From: Tetracentron sinense
Lineage: Eukaryota; Streptophyta; Magnoliopsida; Trochodendrales; Trochodendraceae
Direction: 5' to 3'
DNA: 64,000 nt
Assembly (NCBI GenBank): GCA_015143295.1
Contig: CM026554.1
Span: 54,186,627 to 54,250,626, forward strand
The notes under the pieces are model-generated. The model searched no databases, had not been told where the DNA came from, and saw only the letters and a program-made list of their open reading frames with translations. The translations under genes and the position numbers were made by a program. Shown here piece after piece: positions 33,548-47,700 of this stretch. Within the stretch, counting starts at the first letter, position 1. Every line of letters begins with the position of its first letter.

Positions 33548-36500
33548 CTAGCAAAAACCCTGTGCAATGCACGGGTAAGAGATATCATAAGCATATAAAA
33601 AGGATAGTAAACAAAAAATAATAAAAATAAATGAGTACATATAAATAAGAGGTTAATAAGTTAACAAAAATAAGGCTAATATTATGCTTCATAGCATAGC
33701 ATAGAACTACAATCATATCTTAAAGTCATAAGTTCTTTTGTTTAGAAAAAAAAAGATTTAAGGTTAATCAAAACACGAGCTAGAAAAGTGGGTAATTCAT
33801 TAATCAAACGCATTCAACCTCTTGGGTAGTGCATTGCTCCAAAAGCAAATTTTATGGGAATCATGTTTTTCTCTTTTAATGAGAGAGTACTCAAGTCAAA
33901 CCTACCCATAACATGAACCATTCAATTATTTATTAATTTTTTAGTCATGAAGCATCTTATTTGTTAGATACTCTTTGTAAAACAAAAAAAAATTTCTTAT
34001 TTGTTAGATTTTATTTACATCCCTAATAAAAATGGGACATAGATACCCTAAGCTGAAAGTAAGTTAAAATTGTAATGTTGATTCAAGCAATCAAGCCCAT
34101 GGCTTTGGGGGACGCGCCATCCTTTATATCATTGATGATGTCATGATTCTTACATCCAAGATGAGTGCTAGGTAGCCACCAAGTTGCGTCTTTGGAAGAT
34201 TTGCAACTGAGGGTAGCAAAATCCTACATCCAATGGCTCAAAGTCGAGTTATTATGTGATATATATTGCATTGGAGGGGGTGATGACATGAAGGAACAGA
34301 CACTTACCATTCATTGGGTCCCAAGAATATGACGTCTGGAAAACCATTGAGTTCCAAGTATAGGATGCCCGGATAACCAATTGCTTGAAATGCATGTTAT
34401 AATCATTAGAATGATTATTCATTTTGGAGACCAAAAAGACTACTATATAGAATGAATAACCACAATCAAATCTATTCTAAGCAGATGTTTTTTTTTGGCT
34501 AACTCAACTACACCACTGCACCAAAAAAAAAAAAACAAAACTACACCACAAGGCAATAGCTGAAGGCAAGACATTCTAAGCAGATGTTTAGTCCAACAAA
34601 TAAAAATAATAACTTTCCAAATCAACCGACCATCACTTTGTTGAGACCATCATACCTTTTTAGGCAATGTTGTATTAAGGACCATCCAAGACGCAGTAAG
34701 TTAAGGCACTAATAATGTTCATTGTCTCCCAATCCTCTTGCAAAAATCATTTATTTTAATTCAACTGATCATACCCTTTCACTTTAAATGCTATTTTTTG
34801 GTAGCATGAACATCAGATTACGCAAGAAATCCAGACGTTTGACATATTGTTAAGACATGGTTAAAAATGAATAAGTACATAAATTATGCATAGGAGCTTA
34901 CGGGTTCAATGTATGAAAATGATTTACAAAATGTTGGAATCAATCACACTTTTTTTTTCGCTGTAGGCATTCATTTTCATTCGCCACTTGAATAAACTTA
35001 AAAAGGCCAAGACTCTTGTGTTCCAAATTCAGCCAACCTGGCACCTAGATTAACATGTCCCAGACCCTTTCCTGGGATGCTTCCAAAGATCCCTTTAGAA
35101 TCCATAACACCATGCTTACCTTGTCTGTGAGGTCATTCTCTATGTGAAATTCATTTGAAAAATGTTGCACAACTAGAAGAAATCCAGATGAGAATGATGA
35201 AATGAGGTCAAGATTTTATATTAGGATGAAATTATTTAAATTTGGCAAAAATGATCTAAAATAGAGGCTTTAAGTTTAACTTTGTATATACTCAATAGTA
35301 GGAGCACGGATGAAACGTTATTTTTTTACTCAAACAACCATTTAAATTATAAGAGTTTTCTAGGTGAGACTACACCCCTCTTGGTCGAGCTTCTCGGCCA
35401 ATCCACTAATCCTTAGTATCAGAGGCCTCAAGAAGAATAATCCTTAGCATCCTAAGTAAATAAATGACTCAACAAATATATAAAAACTACTAAAAACGAC
35501 AGAAATACTAATTCACGGGCCAGATTTTAGCCTAGTAGCTTGCCCAATGTCATCTATTGGGATCGCTACATATAACCTGAGAGTGTAAGAAATAACCGAT
35601 GAACAATAACAACAAGGATGGGAATAGGCTACTAAAAAAACATTAATAAAACAAATAGTAATTGAAAGAAAAACAGTGACATTAGACCAATGAACTCTTC
35701 TTGAATAAAAAATATAACAAAATAGAGATTTCTACTTGAATTTAAATGATATATTACAAAAGATTAACCAGAAATAGGTGAGAGAACATGTATGCCTGCA
35801 GGCATTACGACAGATTGCTTGCATATGTCAAAAAGACTAAAAAAATGCTAAATCCCCATAATAGCACAATGAATCTACATAACAACCAAACTCTTAAAAA
35901 CTTCACTAAATGACCTGTTTTGAATGGTTCCTACCACCCAACATGAGAAAACATGGCTTAAAGTAATAGTTGATTAAAATAAGTACATTAAAAAATAAAG
36001 GATGAGAAAATCACCATCTGCAATAAAGCCAAAGACCAATATTAATTGCCTTCAATAGTACCCCTTCCTCATTGGTTAAAAATAACCCAACAGAATACAT
36101 CAAAAAATAATAATAAAGAAGGAAATATGGTTACCTCCAAGAGATGGGAGTAAGAAATTCACCTTCTCTAACGAACACAAAGAGCCCAAAATTTGCTGCC
36201 TTCAGTCTCCATGGTAAAAAATGATAATAAACCAAAATGAAGCATAAAACAAAGAAAGCATTGAAGGATGTGAGGTGTCTACCTTGGCAATGTCCCCCTC
36301 AATATTGGCAAATCCTGTCAAAATGCTTATAGTTTGACCCATGTACAAATAGGGAAACTTGAGAGCTACACAAATCCTTATAGTAAGGCGCAAAAAACAT
36401 AAGTATGTTATGATAATTTAAATAAGTTTAATAGCATTTTGTAAGTCTAGACAAATGAAACTTTCATGTTCAAACCAAAACTGAACAGAGCCTCTCTGAA

Positions 36501-39500
36501 GAATTTTGAAGTTCAGATACCAAATTTAGCTATATCATTTCTACCATGTGTCCTCCGTAAGTATGTGTTCCCATTCCGATGAAGGGCTGTCATATTCGCC
36601 AGTCAGAAGCTGATTCTCAAGCCTATTTGGTATATTAGTCCGGATCACTGGCTCATCTGAAACACATACATGGAACTCTTTCACCGCTTCATATTCTGAA
36701 ATATCTAAATCAAAGCCAATTTCCTCTTCGCTGTAGTTTGCACTGTGCTGAAATACAGGTCCTATTGTAACTTCCAAACTTACATCATTTGATATGCCTC
36801 AAACAAATGCCCAAGGGTGTATGTTCTCTGTAAAACCCAGATCCAAAAAAAATTATTGGCTGGGGCTTCATCCCAGCCAATAAATTATTAGAAAACAGGT
36901 TTTCTATTTTGATTGAATCTGAAAGAAATCGCAATAGAGTTAAAGTCTGATGGTTCAAAGTGGCAGTGGTATTGATATATGCATATGCCCTGAACTTGTA
37001 GTGGAGATCCTCCTATGATTACCGGTAAAATCTGTCTATTTTCATATGCAAGTGTGTGTCAAAGAAGTGGAACTTTTTCCATCTCCTAACCTTGGATCCA
37101 CACTCATCAAGGTTGAAGTCACATTTTGGGCAATACTATAGTCAATGAATTTATAACACTATTGCTCTTACCATTTTGTATTCCTTAGATGCAGGACAAA
37201 ATCCAAATATCAAGGCTTTATATAATTGTCTACTCATGTAATCTATATACTTTTGTCCAGCTCTTAGACATTTAATTGTGAGACTTTTAAAAAATAGATT
37301 GGATTATTGATCTTAAGGGTTATATAATGGAGCTATTGAACACCTACCACTAACAAAAAGTATATAAGGAATATATTGGAGCCAGTTTTGGAAGGATCTC
37401 ATCTCACACGAGAGATCTCCTATGTTAAAATCAACTCAATGAGATAAGGATAAGTACATGGGTGTAGACACCACAACCTCCTACATAACTACCTACTATT
37501 TGCAGAATGTCAACCCTACACAACCAAGGAATTTGCCTGGTTATAAAATTAAAATGAGAAGAGAAAGCCTCAACTGTGACATGATGATAGAATACCTCAA
37601 TTAAGGCAATTAAGCAAAGAGTCTAAAAAGCACATCACATGAGCAATGGTGATTTGCCTGTTTTTATTTTGGATTGCATTTAAGATCCAAAGAACTCAAA
37701 AGCTTGTTATATCTTCGAATCAATCAGCAACACTCCTTGTTATTTTGAAGGTGCACCAACATCAGCTTGCTCATTACAAAAAGGGGAAAGTTAATTAATT
37801 ATTTGGTGCTATAGTTTTAGATAATAGAGTATCCATTAATTGTTTCAAAGTAAATTAATATTTATTAAACAATGTATACATTTCATTACCTTGAAAGGCT
37901 CAAAGATTTGCTAGAAGCACTGCTTGTTTCCCCTGCATCCAAATTGCGTCTTTTATATTGCTTCCAAAATAAAAACAATTTTAGAATACAAAATGGCAAA
38001 CATCTCGGGAACTCAACTCAAAGGGAGCACATAAAGTGGAAGAAAGAGGAGTTTATAAAAGGAAGATCATATACACTAATCTATGAATATTTAAAAGTAG
38101 AATGATTGTTCCAAAAAAAGGAGAGAGGGAGAGAGAGAGAGAGAGAGAAACACACATCAATGAGGACAATAAAAAAAGAAAAGATGAATGTGAGACTTCA
38201 TTTCACATGAATGTTTGAAATGGGAAAGGTTAGCAAGCCTTAATTGCTCGGTAGCTTAATTTTTGCAAAAATCTTCAAGAGTAATAAAACCAAATTAATT
38301 AAAAAAAACTAACAGAGCAATGATTCACAGGCAAGTACTGGGAATGCATCATAGACACTGCATTATCATGGTGTTCTTTATGTGCAAATCAATTGCAAAC
38401 TTAGTAATGCTTCCACCCGCATAATAATCACTAGTTGCAACACAGCAATACAATAATTGGAGTCCCATCAAAAGGATAAATATGCCTCTCAAGTGTTCAC
38501 CAAGAAAACTAAAGGTGTTAAGAGGTAACTGGAAAATAACTAAGATGAAATTTACTTGCCAAAAAATTTCTCATCACCATAAAATGTATTAAAACATTGA
38601 ATTAGCCTAGTGCTCAACTAATTCCAAAAAGCTATGACAATAGATAACACAATAAAGTATTTGAGTTATGATGTCTCTTAGATAACATAGAACATAAACG
38701 TCACAAAGAAGTACGGAACATAGAGTAATTGTGGAATTATGTAGTATATGTATCATAAAAAGATGGAGAGAAGACTTTATACTACTATTACATAAACTAT
38801 GTATGTGATAAGGACTACAATGGATCATGAATTCCTGAAGATACAAAAATAGCATTCTATGCTATTTTTTTATCTTTTTTTTTTTTTTGGATCTATTTTT
38901 GTGTCCTAGCATTCAAACCTATGATAAAATATTTTCCAACCACGGTTGGAGTATTGGGGCCCTTTTTGGTTGGAGCTAGGCTAAACACCACAGAAGGAAA
39001 TAGACAAAAATATGTTGATGGAGAAAAAATTTCTGCTAAGCTGGCACTAATTTTGTTTGTGATCCTTTTGGTGGTGCAAATTACAAAACTCAAAGTGGGT
39101 ACTATCCAAATGCAAGGAGTCACAGAATGCAGCTAGATTGCATTAAAAATAATGCTAACTGACTTGTCATGTCCATTCAAAAGGATCATAATTGCTTACT
39201 ATATGTTATAATTGCAAATAACTATCTTCTCTCTTAATAATACTATGAAATGTAGATAACATGTGATCTTAATCTCCATGTAGCATTTTCTATTTGGTGG
39301 TGAAATATGACTGTAACAACTTTGCATTGTCTTGCATAACCTCAACATTTATAAACGTCAGTCATTCCCAAATAGTGGTTGAACATTTTCTTGTTGGGAT
39401 TTCAGAAGTAGAATAAACCTAGTGTCTGATACACTTGAAACATTTAATAAGTTGACTAATAAGAAGTACAGAAAGGGAAGAATAAAACATATTTATGGTC

Positions 39501-40944
39501 CATCAGTAGCTAGAAGTTTCTCAATAAATTAGCAGCTATATATTGGTAAAGTCATTGATAAATTAACAACTATATATTAGTAAAGCCATTGGAGTTGTTA
39601 GAAGTTTGCATGATGGTACCATGGCCACAAATGTGTGAATTTAAAGAAAAGAGATAAATATCTAACCAAGAGAAATTAAAATAAAATAAATCTCTTAAAC
39701 TCCATTTGCAAAAAAGAAAGAGGAATAGTTTGTTCTATGTAAAACTCTGTAGGGAGCAAAAATCATTCTTAGGTCAAAGAGAGAAGGTGCCAATTAGGTA
39801 GTCTATCATGCCTTGACACCGCACATCCTTCCTCAAGGCATGGTTCCCATAGAAACACTATAGTGGATTGGAGAGCAGTAGATAGATTTGAAAAGCTCTA
39901 TATGGTGATCATTAACTAAGTCAAAACCTAAGTAATAGATACCACACAAACATAGATTCAGATTACTTGGTGCAAACTGATGGCCATCAATTCATATCAA
40001 CAGAAACAACTCAGCACTTTACCATAAAATCACATGGAAGGAAAAAAAATTCACTTTACCATATATACAAACGGGAAAAATGGAGGGAGAGAGAAACCCC
40101 AAAATTACCTGAGATTGGTTGTTGGTAATGCTTGACAAAAGAGAAAAGATGAGTTGATTTCCTCATTTGTACTCACCAGAAATATCAGTGAAGGTAGAGA
40201 AAGAATCCCAATTTCGAGAGCACTTTCGGGAAACCCAAAGAATCAATTGCTAGAGGAGATAGATAAGTGAGAAAAAATTGATCCGCAAGCTAAGGTTGTG
40301 TCGTTGGATAAGAGAAATTGTGTTTTGGAGGTCTTAAAATATTTCCTCGTTTTGCTTCCTACAAAAAAAAAAAAACATATTTTGCCTCGTAACTTGCTGC
40401 AAAAAGGAGAGAGAAAGACAGAGAATGGAGGGTGTGGTTTCAACTCTCCCGCGTTCGGATTCCTGCAAAAGGGAGAGAGAGAGAGATGTATAAAAGAGGG
40501 ATGAAACAGGGGCTACCGTTTGTCCTCTGAGATCTGAAAATCCACAAGAACCCTAACATGATTTTCTCGAATTTGTCTTTATTTGATGCTGCGATTACAG
40601 TGCTCCAACCAACCGGTGTTCCCCTGTTGAGAAGAAGAATGGTAAAAATAAAACACAAATAATGGGAGAAAAAGAAGAGTTGAGAGGAATCGGTGGTGTC
40701 TGTAAGAAATTAAAATGGGGAGATGAATGGGAGAGAAAGGGCTTTGGGGAGAAGAAGAGTGTAGGGGAGGTGAATCGGCAAGGGGATTGAATCGGGGATG
40801 ACTGCTGGAGAAATAGTAGGGGAGGTAAATCGGGGATGGCACCAATAAAATAAATGGTACAACCACGTGGCAAGATCTTAAGTCGAATTTGAAGATTCTG
40901 TTGGTATCACGTCGATACCAATAACTATATAAGAGTAGTATAGA
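33548..40944 (-). mobile_element. Helitron, 7.4 kb, probably non-autonomous
   Basis: Read on the minus strand it begins TCTATACTACTCTTATATAG (40944 down) preceded by A. It ends with a short GC-rich hairpin (33558-33575, CCCTGTGCAATGCACGGG on the plus strand), ten bases, and CTAG (33551-33548) followed by T. A 5' TC, a 3' hairpin just before CTRR and insertion between A and T without target duplication define Helitrons. No long frame for the Rep/helicase protein is present, so it is either non-autonomous or decayed. A minus-strand frame at 36541-36777 looks like a captured coding fragment. A 5' start at 40948 is also possible because TCTA is repeated. Confidence 0.85.
36541..36777 (-). pseudogene. 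unidentified coding-like fragment inside the Helitron
   Basis: The open frame on the Helitron sense strand has acidic, coding-like composition (NYSEEEIGFDLDISEYEAV, CVSDEPVIRTNIPNRLENQ) and ends at a TAG. It has no good start: the upstream codons seem to continue. It could be a 3' exon of a gene captured by the Helitron. I recognise neither helicase, Rep nor RPA motifs in it. Confidence 0.4.
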
Positions 40945-40966
40945 TAGATGAGCAGCGACTAAAGGA

Positions 40967-41165
40967 CCCTATTAGAATGTCGTGTGTCCTTTTTAACCTC
41001 CTTTTAATTATGATTAAGTTGAACTAAATTAAGATTTTTTAAAAAAATTATTTTTTTTCATGAAAACCAAGGTTAGTTGGATGAATCCTAAGGGTAGATA
41101 AATTTTAACAACAGGTAATAGTTGTTAAAAAGGGGGGCATGGACCAATAAGGACGGGCATTCCCC
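40967..41165. mobile_element. decayed Mutator-like foldback MITE (M8)
   Basis: The arms GTCGTGTGTCCTTTTTAACC and its partner near 41130 (GTTAAAAAGGGGGGCATGG), with the ACCAAGGTTAG/GGGTAGATAAATTTTAAC core, mark a worn copy of the foldback family. It lies just outside the Helitron's 5' end. Confidence 0.55.
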
Positions 41166-41762
41166 TACATAGTGGAAACACAGTCCACTAAGCTTTTCCC
41201 AATATATATTCGACTTAGGATAATCTCTAGTTATAGCGAGACACAATCTCTTTTGCTAAGGAGTCACAGTCACATCAGACTGGCTGATCTCTAGGCCCGC
41301 CTATAAGGAAGAGAAGAACTGCAAAGACTCCAAACTCATGAACACATGCTTCACAAGAAAAGAAGGCGCCCTCAAAACCCAAATTTACCCGATCTGTCAA
41401 ATCAAGTATGAAATCGCGCATTTACCTTCCACCCCAAGCAAATTTAAACAACTTCTAAACTGTCACAAATTGGGAGAATTTGCACCTACTCTAATTTTGG
41501 AAGCAAAAGAGAAGAAATGAAATGGTTAAATGTTAGGCTATTTTGGAGACGTGGGATCACCAGAATCTAACAAGAGAGAACATCTCCGGCTATAGCCAGA
41601 GACGATCATAAGTGGATCTGGGCGATCTGGCTATATATTCGTATAAGATACGTATTTTCTCATTTATATTTACACATTAATACCGGAAAATAACATTTAC
41701 GCTCTTCTATGGTCACTGTTCTCTCATTTCTGGTTAGTTAGGGTTTGAAATTTGGAGGGAGA

Positions 41763-44700
41763 ATGGGAGACTGTGAAGAGGATTTAGTTTCGAAACCTCA
41801 AGAGGAATTAGGGTTAGCGTTTCATGCTTCATCTACTACTGATCCTGCTCATACTCTGGAAACCTTCTGTGGAGAGTTTCAGAATCTACGGTTGGATAAG
41901 AACGAGATAGAGATTAAGAACGAGGAGAACCATAACAATGCCGAGAATGAGAATGAGAACGTGAACGGGAACGGGAACGGGAATCTGAGATGGATTTTTC
42001 CGGTGGAGGAGGAGAAAAGCATAATATATCAGCACCCTCAAAGACCTGGCGAGGAAGATTGCTCGTATTATCTTCGGACGGGGACATGTAAGTTCGGATT
42101 GAATTGCAGGTTTAATCACCCTGCCAGAAGGAAAATTCAGGTATTTCGGTTTATTTCGTTTCACTCTACTGTTAGGTTTTAAGTTTGCTATGAATTAGTC
42201 GCCTTTGTAGGAGTGTTTTTCCCGCTTTTGGTAATGGAAATCGGTTTAGGTGAACTTTTGTTGATCGTATTGTTTTGTGGGGGGAAAAAGCTAGTAAAGA
42301 TCCCTCAGTTTGCAGCTTATCTCTTTTTTAATAATTCTGCTATGGAATTAATGGCCTTTGCGGGGGCTTGCAGCTTATCTCTTATCTAGGTGTTGTATTT
42401 TCCTCCGATGGTTCAGGTTGTCAAGCATCTGCTAAAGTATGACAATCCCATGATCTTTTTGTTTTATATGTTGAAAAGTACAGAAAAGATCAAAGGGTAT
42501 TTGAGTATATGAACATTGAAGTTGATAAGTTTTGTTCGATTGGAAATGTTCGGGTTATACTCACTTTTTGCATTTTGGTATTCTCAATTCTAAAGGTTGT
42601 TAATGAAAAGGAGAAAGAAAGGGAAGAATTTCCAGGATGGTTAGGACAGATAGAATGCAAGGTAATCACTTTGTTCATCCAGTAATTTTTTGTTACTGTT
42701 TTTGTAGACTTGCTTTCAGAGCTTGTTTTCCTCTTATCACTATAACTGTAAGTGCTTTGAAGCTTGAATTGCATGGGTTTTATGTAATTTTTTGGCCCTA
42801 TCTGGAGCATTTTTGTGTAGAATTTTGATAATTTATTATTTATTGTTTGGCCCTATAAAAAATGAGCATATTCAAAAGAATTCAAAGTAGCTTCAATAGG
42901 TAATAAAATAAGGGAGATGAATAAGGGAGAGTCGATTGAGATTGTTTGGACGTATTCAACAAAGACTATTAGTGGCCCCAATAAGAAGAGGTGAGTTTGT
43001 ACAAGTTGAAGGCTCTAAAAGGGGAAGGGGATGGTGGAACAAGATTTGTGTTATTGACCCCAAATATATGAGATGAGACATTATGTGTTTCTCCTTGGAA
43101 CTTATTGTACTAAAGTATTCATAAAGTACAAATAACAACTAAGTTGCCAAGGTGCATACAAGTCCTTACTAACAGAGTCGTGAACACACATTTTGTGGCA
43201 TCTTTGGAATGGTTTTAAACTTTGGTACTTAGGAAGTAAAAACATTTGAAGAAGTTTAAGGAAGTCCATGGAAACATTAAGGAAACAATGAAAATCTAAG
43301 ATGAAGCTTAGGCCATAAATAAAAACTAAGCATAATTATACACCCAAAACTCATTAATTTAATAAAATAGAAGCATGTAGAGTATCACTACCATATTACT
43401 AATGTGATTAATCAAATCTTATGTATTACAATTAGATTTTCTTTACCTGTTACAAATGTCATTGAAGGGGCTTTCCTAAGATCCTAGGTGATAGGACATC
43501 TTAGTGCCCACCTTGGGGAGAAAATGAATTGGTCACATGCTTGGGATCATGGGGAGATAATGTTTTTCTACAGTTTTAACTTTTAAATCTTTATTAATTA
43601 TTATCATATATAGTTGGGGAAAATATAGCCTCCTTTGAGAACAATCAAGTTATCGAATTTTTTCCATCATGTTTTATCTAGATCAGTTTGAATTTGATCT
43701 AACTGAGCAATGTGGCATATAATTTTTTTAGGATTGATATATCATATTTCTACTGATTTTATAGAATAGCACTTCATTCTCTCCCCACCCCAAAAAAAAA
43801 AAAAAAAAACAAAACAAAAACCTCTTAGCCTGGTCCCATTCTTTTCATTTACGGTGCCATTTTGATTAATGTTAATACTTTCTCAGTATATGAGATCAAG
43901 GTTTAAAAAAACGGTTTCGGACACCGAAACGGACACGTTCGGCTGGTACATACATACATATATATATATAATTTATTTAAAAAAATCCAAAAAAATCCCA
44001 ATAAATTGAAAAAAAATAAAAAACATGCAATAAATGAGTAACAAGATACTTTTAAAGTCAATATGAAGCTCAAAATGTAGAAATAATGAAATTAGAATTA
44101 GAATATTAGATGGGTCGAGGGTTGAAATTTGAAACATACATAGAATCCAGTCCAGACTCTAGACTCTATATAGGGCTACTGGGCTAGGCAGATAGCCAGA
44201 TACATAATACATATACATGGTACACCTACTAAGTGCTAAAGGCTAAAGCCATATAGAATTACGAGCTGGCTCATCATCATCATTTCTATTTGGTTGAATG
44301 TAAGGCTGGTGGTAGAGACTTTCATAGTATTGGGCTTGGGCATAGTCGTGTGGGAATCTGCTGAAAAAATCTTGTGGCTGATCATAGTACAGTTGGCCTT
44401 GCCGAGGATATGTGAGAGGGTATCCTTCTTTCTTTTGGTATTCTTGATGGATTCGTGAGGGGTTTATAAAACAATGGATGAAAGATGAATGAAGTTCACG
44501 GGTCTTCTCTCTCCCCCTACTTTGTTTGTACTTTGTAAGCAACTAGGAGTCTAGGTCTAGGAGTCTAGGGAGTAGAGCCTCTAGGCAATTAGGCATGTAG
44601 TTGAGTCATGGACTCATGAGTGGGTGTCACTTGTTAGAGTCAAAGTGTCAAACTGAAAGTCTGAAAGGCCTGCAAGATTCCTAAAATTTATTCCCTCACG

Positions 44701-47700
44701 GGTTCACTGTCTTTCCGCAACCGAGTCCTACGCCGTTACCGTTACATAACGGGTGTTATGCTCGTTACATAACGGTTTCGGGCGTTACACTTTAGTTTCG
44801 GGAAAAATTCATAATGTCACGGTTTCGGGTATCGGAAGACACCAAAACCGTTACGTAATGGTTTCGGCGAGTTTTTAAACCATGTATGAGATAGATAGTG
44901 TGTCGGTTTCAAATGTCTTGAGGTCATTCTTGTTTTAATAAAATTGCTGCATAGCAGTAACGCATCACGTTTTATTTTCATTGCCTATGTCAAGCAAGGA
45001 TTAAAAAAAAAAAAACCTTTGTAAAAGTCTCAGATTCTATGTCTCTTTTTTCTTTGAAAAAAAAATAGATTTGAAAAATCAATTGATTTAATGCAAATTT
45101 GAGTTTATTGCTTTCTCTCTCTCATATATAAATTATATAAAATCATTGCAATTGGATTTTGAAGGACTGTCGATAATTAGGTTGGTGGTTAGTTAAGTTT
45201 TGTACTTTTATTGCCTAAAATCAGTAATTCAAAATTTTATTATCAACTTCAACTAAAAAAAATGAACTTGTAAAATTTGCAAACTACTGCTGATTATATT
45301 CTTTTCTTTAAATCATCAAAATTCAGTACTGGTGGTCACCAGAAGCGCCTATGCACCTAGACAAGCTCCTTAGTGACCAGAAGGTCTATGCCTGGGTACG
45401 CCTAGGCATTTTGATGACATTGCTATTAATTATCTATAATCATGTTTAGTAGTATTGTTTTAGAATACCATGTAATAAAAAATATTACATATATACTTAA
45501 CTCTTGAGGAATTGCTAGTAGTTGTCAAATAGTTCCAAGGACTAGGAACTTAAAAGGATTTAATCTCACGAGGAATTCTGAGTATGAGGAATGCTGCTAT
45601 GCTAGGGACGTATGTTTTCTTAATCGGTTGCTAGGGACTTATGTTACAAAACCTTTAGATCCATCTGATTACCCTTGTCTACACGACATGCTATAGGTAT
45701 TGTATCTGCTTGGATATTGCTTGGCCACACCCAAATACTATAGAAGGCAAAACTATTCATCAGGTTATTAAATTTTGGATGGTATGTTCTATAAAGTTAC
45801 TGTATCTATTATATTGATGGCAGTGAGTCAGGGTAATGACTAGTGGGTTATTGGATTTCGTTCTCTTTCATTAAGGCTATTTATTCCTTCTCTAAGCAGT
45901 TTAATTTTGGTAGGTGTTACCTATCAAAGAAAATATTTTTTGTAGCTGTTTCTGAAGTGACACCGTCTTTGATATATTCATGCTATCCCTGTTTCATTGA
46001 CTGTTATAATGTCCCATGATGCATGTTGTATGAATAATGGATCTTGCAGTGTTGTAATGTTTACTCCCTGATTGCTGCAGTATTATCTAGGTATAGGAGG
46101 GTGTAAGTTCGGGAAAGCTTGTAGATACAATCACCCAAGAGAAAAAACTGTAGTAGGACCACCTCTAGAGCTTAACTTTCTGGGCCTGCCAATCCGATTG
46201 GTATACTTCTACATTACCTTTCCAAAATTCTCTTAGTCTTGCAAGATTTATATTTGACCATTTATCAAGGTCAGTTGGAGTATTTATCCTGAAATTGACA
46301 AGATTTCTTCATTATAGGGAGAGACAGAGTGCCCTTTCTACATGCGAACTGGTTCCTGCAAATATGGAGCTGACTGCAGGTTTCATCATCCTGATCCAAC
46401 AGCTGTGGGAGGATGTGACCCTCCTTCAGGATATCTTAATGGTGGATCTGTTCCATTATGTTCATCTGCATCGCAATCAGCTGTAACATCCTGGTCTTCA
46501 TTGAGAATCTCAAATGAGACTGGTCCCTACATGGATACCTCCACATCTTATGTGCCAGTGATGCTTTCACCTCGTCAAGGGGTGCATCCAAATCCAGAAT
46601 GGAATGGGTATCAGGTATCTTTCACCAATCACATATGGAATGGGCAATAATCTTGGGTTAAATCTTTCATCACTTTTGAGCAAGTAATGTTTTCTATATG
46701 TTCTTTCCAGAATATTGTGGTTTTCTTATTCTTTGTTGTCAAATGAATTTCATGATTTTCTTTCTAATTCCTTATCATTTTTCCTTTTGGGGTGATTATT
46801 GTATCTCTATTCTTCAAGTGTACCTCAGGACTTCATATGGGTTACTTCTTTCATAGTTTGTTTTCGTTCCTTTCTATTTATGAATATAAAAGAACAAAAT
46901 CCAAAGCCTCGCTGATTTTTTGACTAATTTGCTCATACATATCAAAATCAATATTGTGTTTTAGGTTGTGCTGGTTGCCCGTATATTATGTTAAATAGTT
47001 TTCTTTGGAAGCCTGATTAGCACCACCTGTTTTGAAAATAGTTACATTTCTTTTAAGTCCATATTAAATCTTGTGGAATCAGTTATTATTATTCACTCTC
47101 TTTTTTGTGTAAGCCACACAACTAAACTACTTGGAAAAATATAAATGAGAGACTTTGACATATCTTAGAGCATCTCCAACGGTGAATGCTATATTGCCTG
47201 TGCCAATTCCAAATTTGACACAACTATAGTGTCACAATGCCATATTTGGCACAGGCTGCTCCAATGGTCTGTGCCAATTCCATTTTTTTCACAATCACAA
47301 CCCCTGAGGTTGACACCCCTTAACTGTGGTTAAGATTCACCCACTTCTATGGTTCACCCACCCCTAAAAATATTTTTTTAATATTTATAACTAATATTTT
47401 TTTCTAAAAACCAAGGACAAGAGGATAAAATGGTAAAAAAAATATAACAGTGTGAGGGCAAAATAGTAAAAAACCAAATATGACCGTTGGAGGGTAAAAT
47501 GGTAAAAAAAAAAAAAAGCCGTTGGAGGGCAAAAAGGTAAATATCTAACAAAAGTCATCCGGTCAAATGGTGTGCCAAATTATGGCATATGCCATAATTT
47601 GGCACTGCCATTTCCAACCGTTGGAGACCACATTTTGTGTTCCAATGCTATAATATAGCATTGGAACACCAAATAGCATACCGTTGGAGATGCTCTTATG

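Noticed and set aside
40579-40873. Overlapping Pro/Ser-rich minus-strand frames near the Helitron 5' end
   Set aside because: Low-complexity pyrimidine-rich DNA gives open frames by composition; no domain is visible.
47168-47695. T3 as an hAT element
   Set aside because: The flanking duplication is TTA on both sides and no 8-bp match exists, which fits PIF/Harbinger instead.
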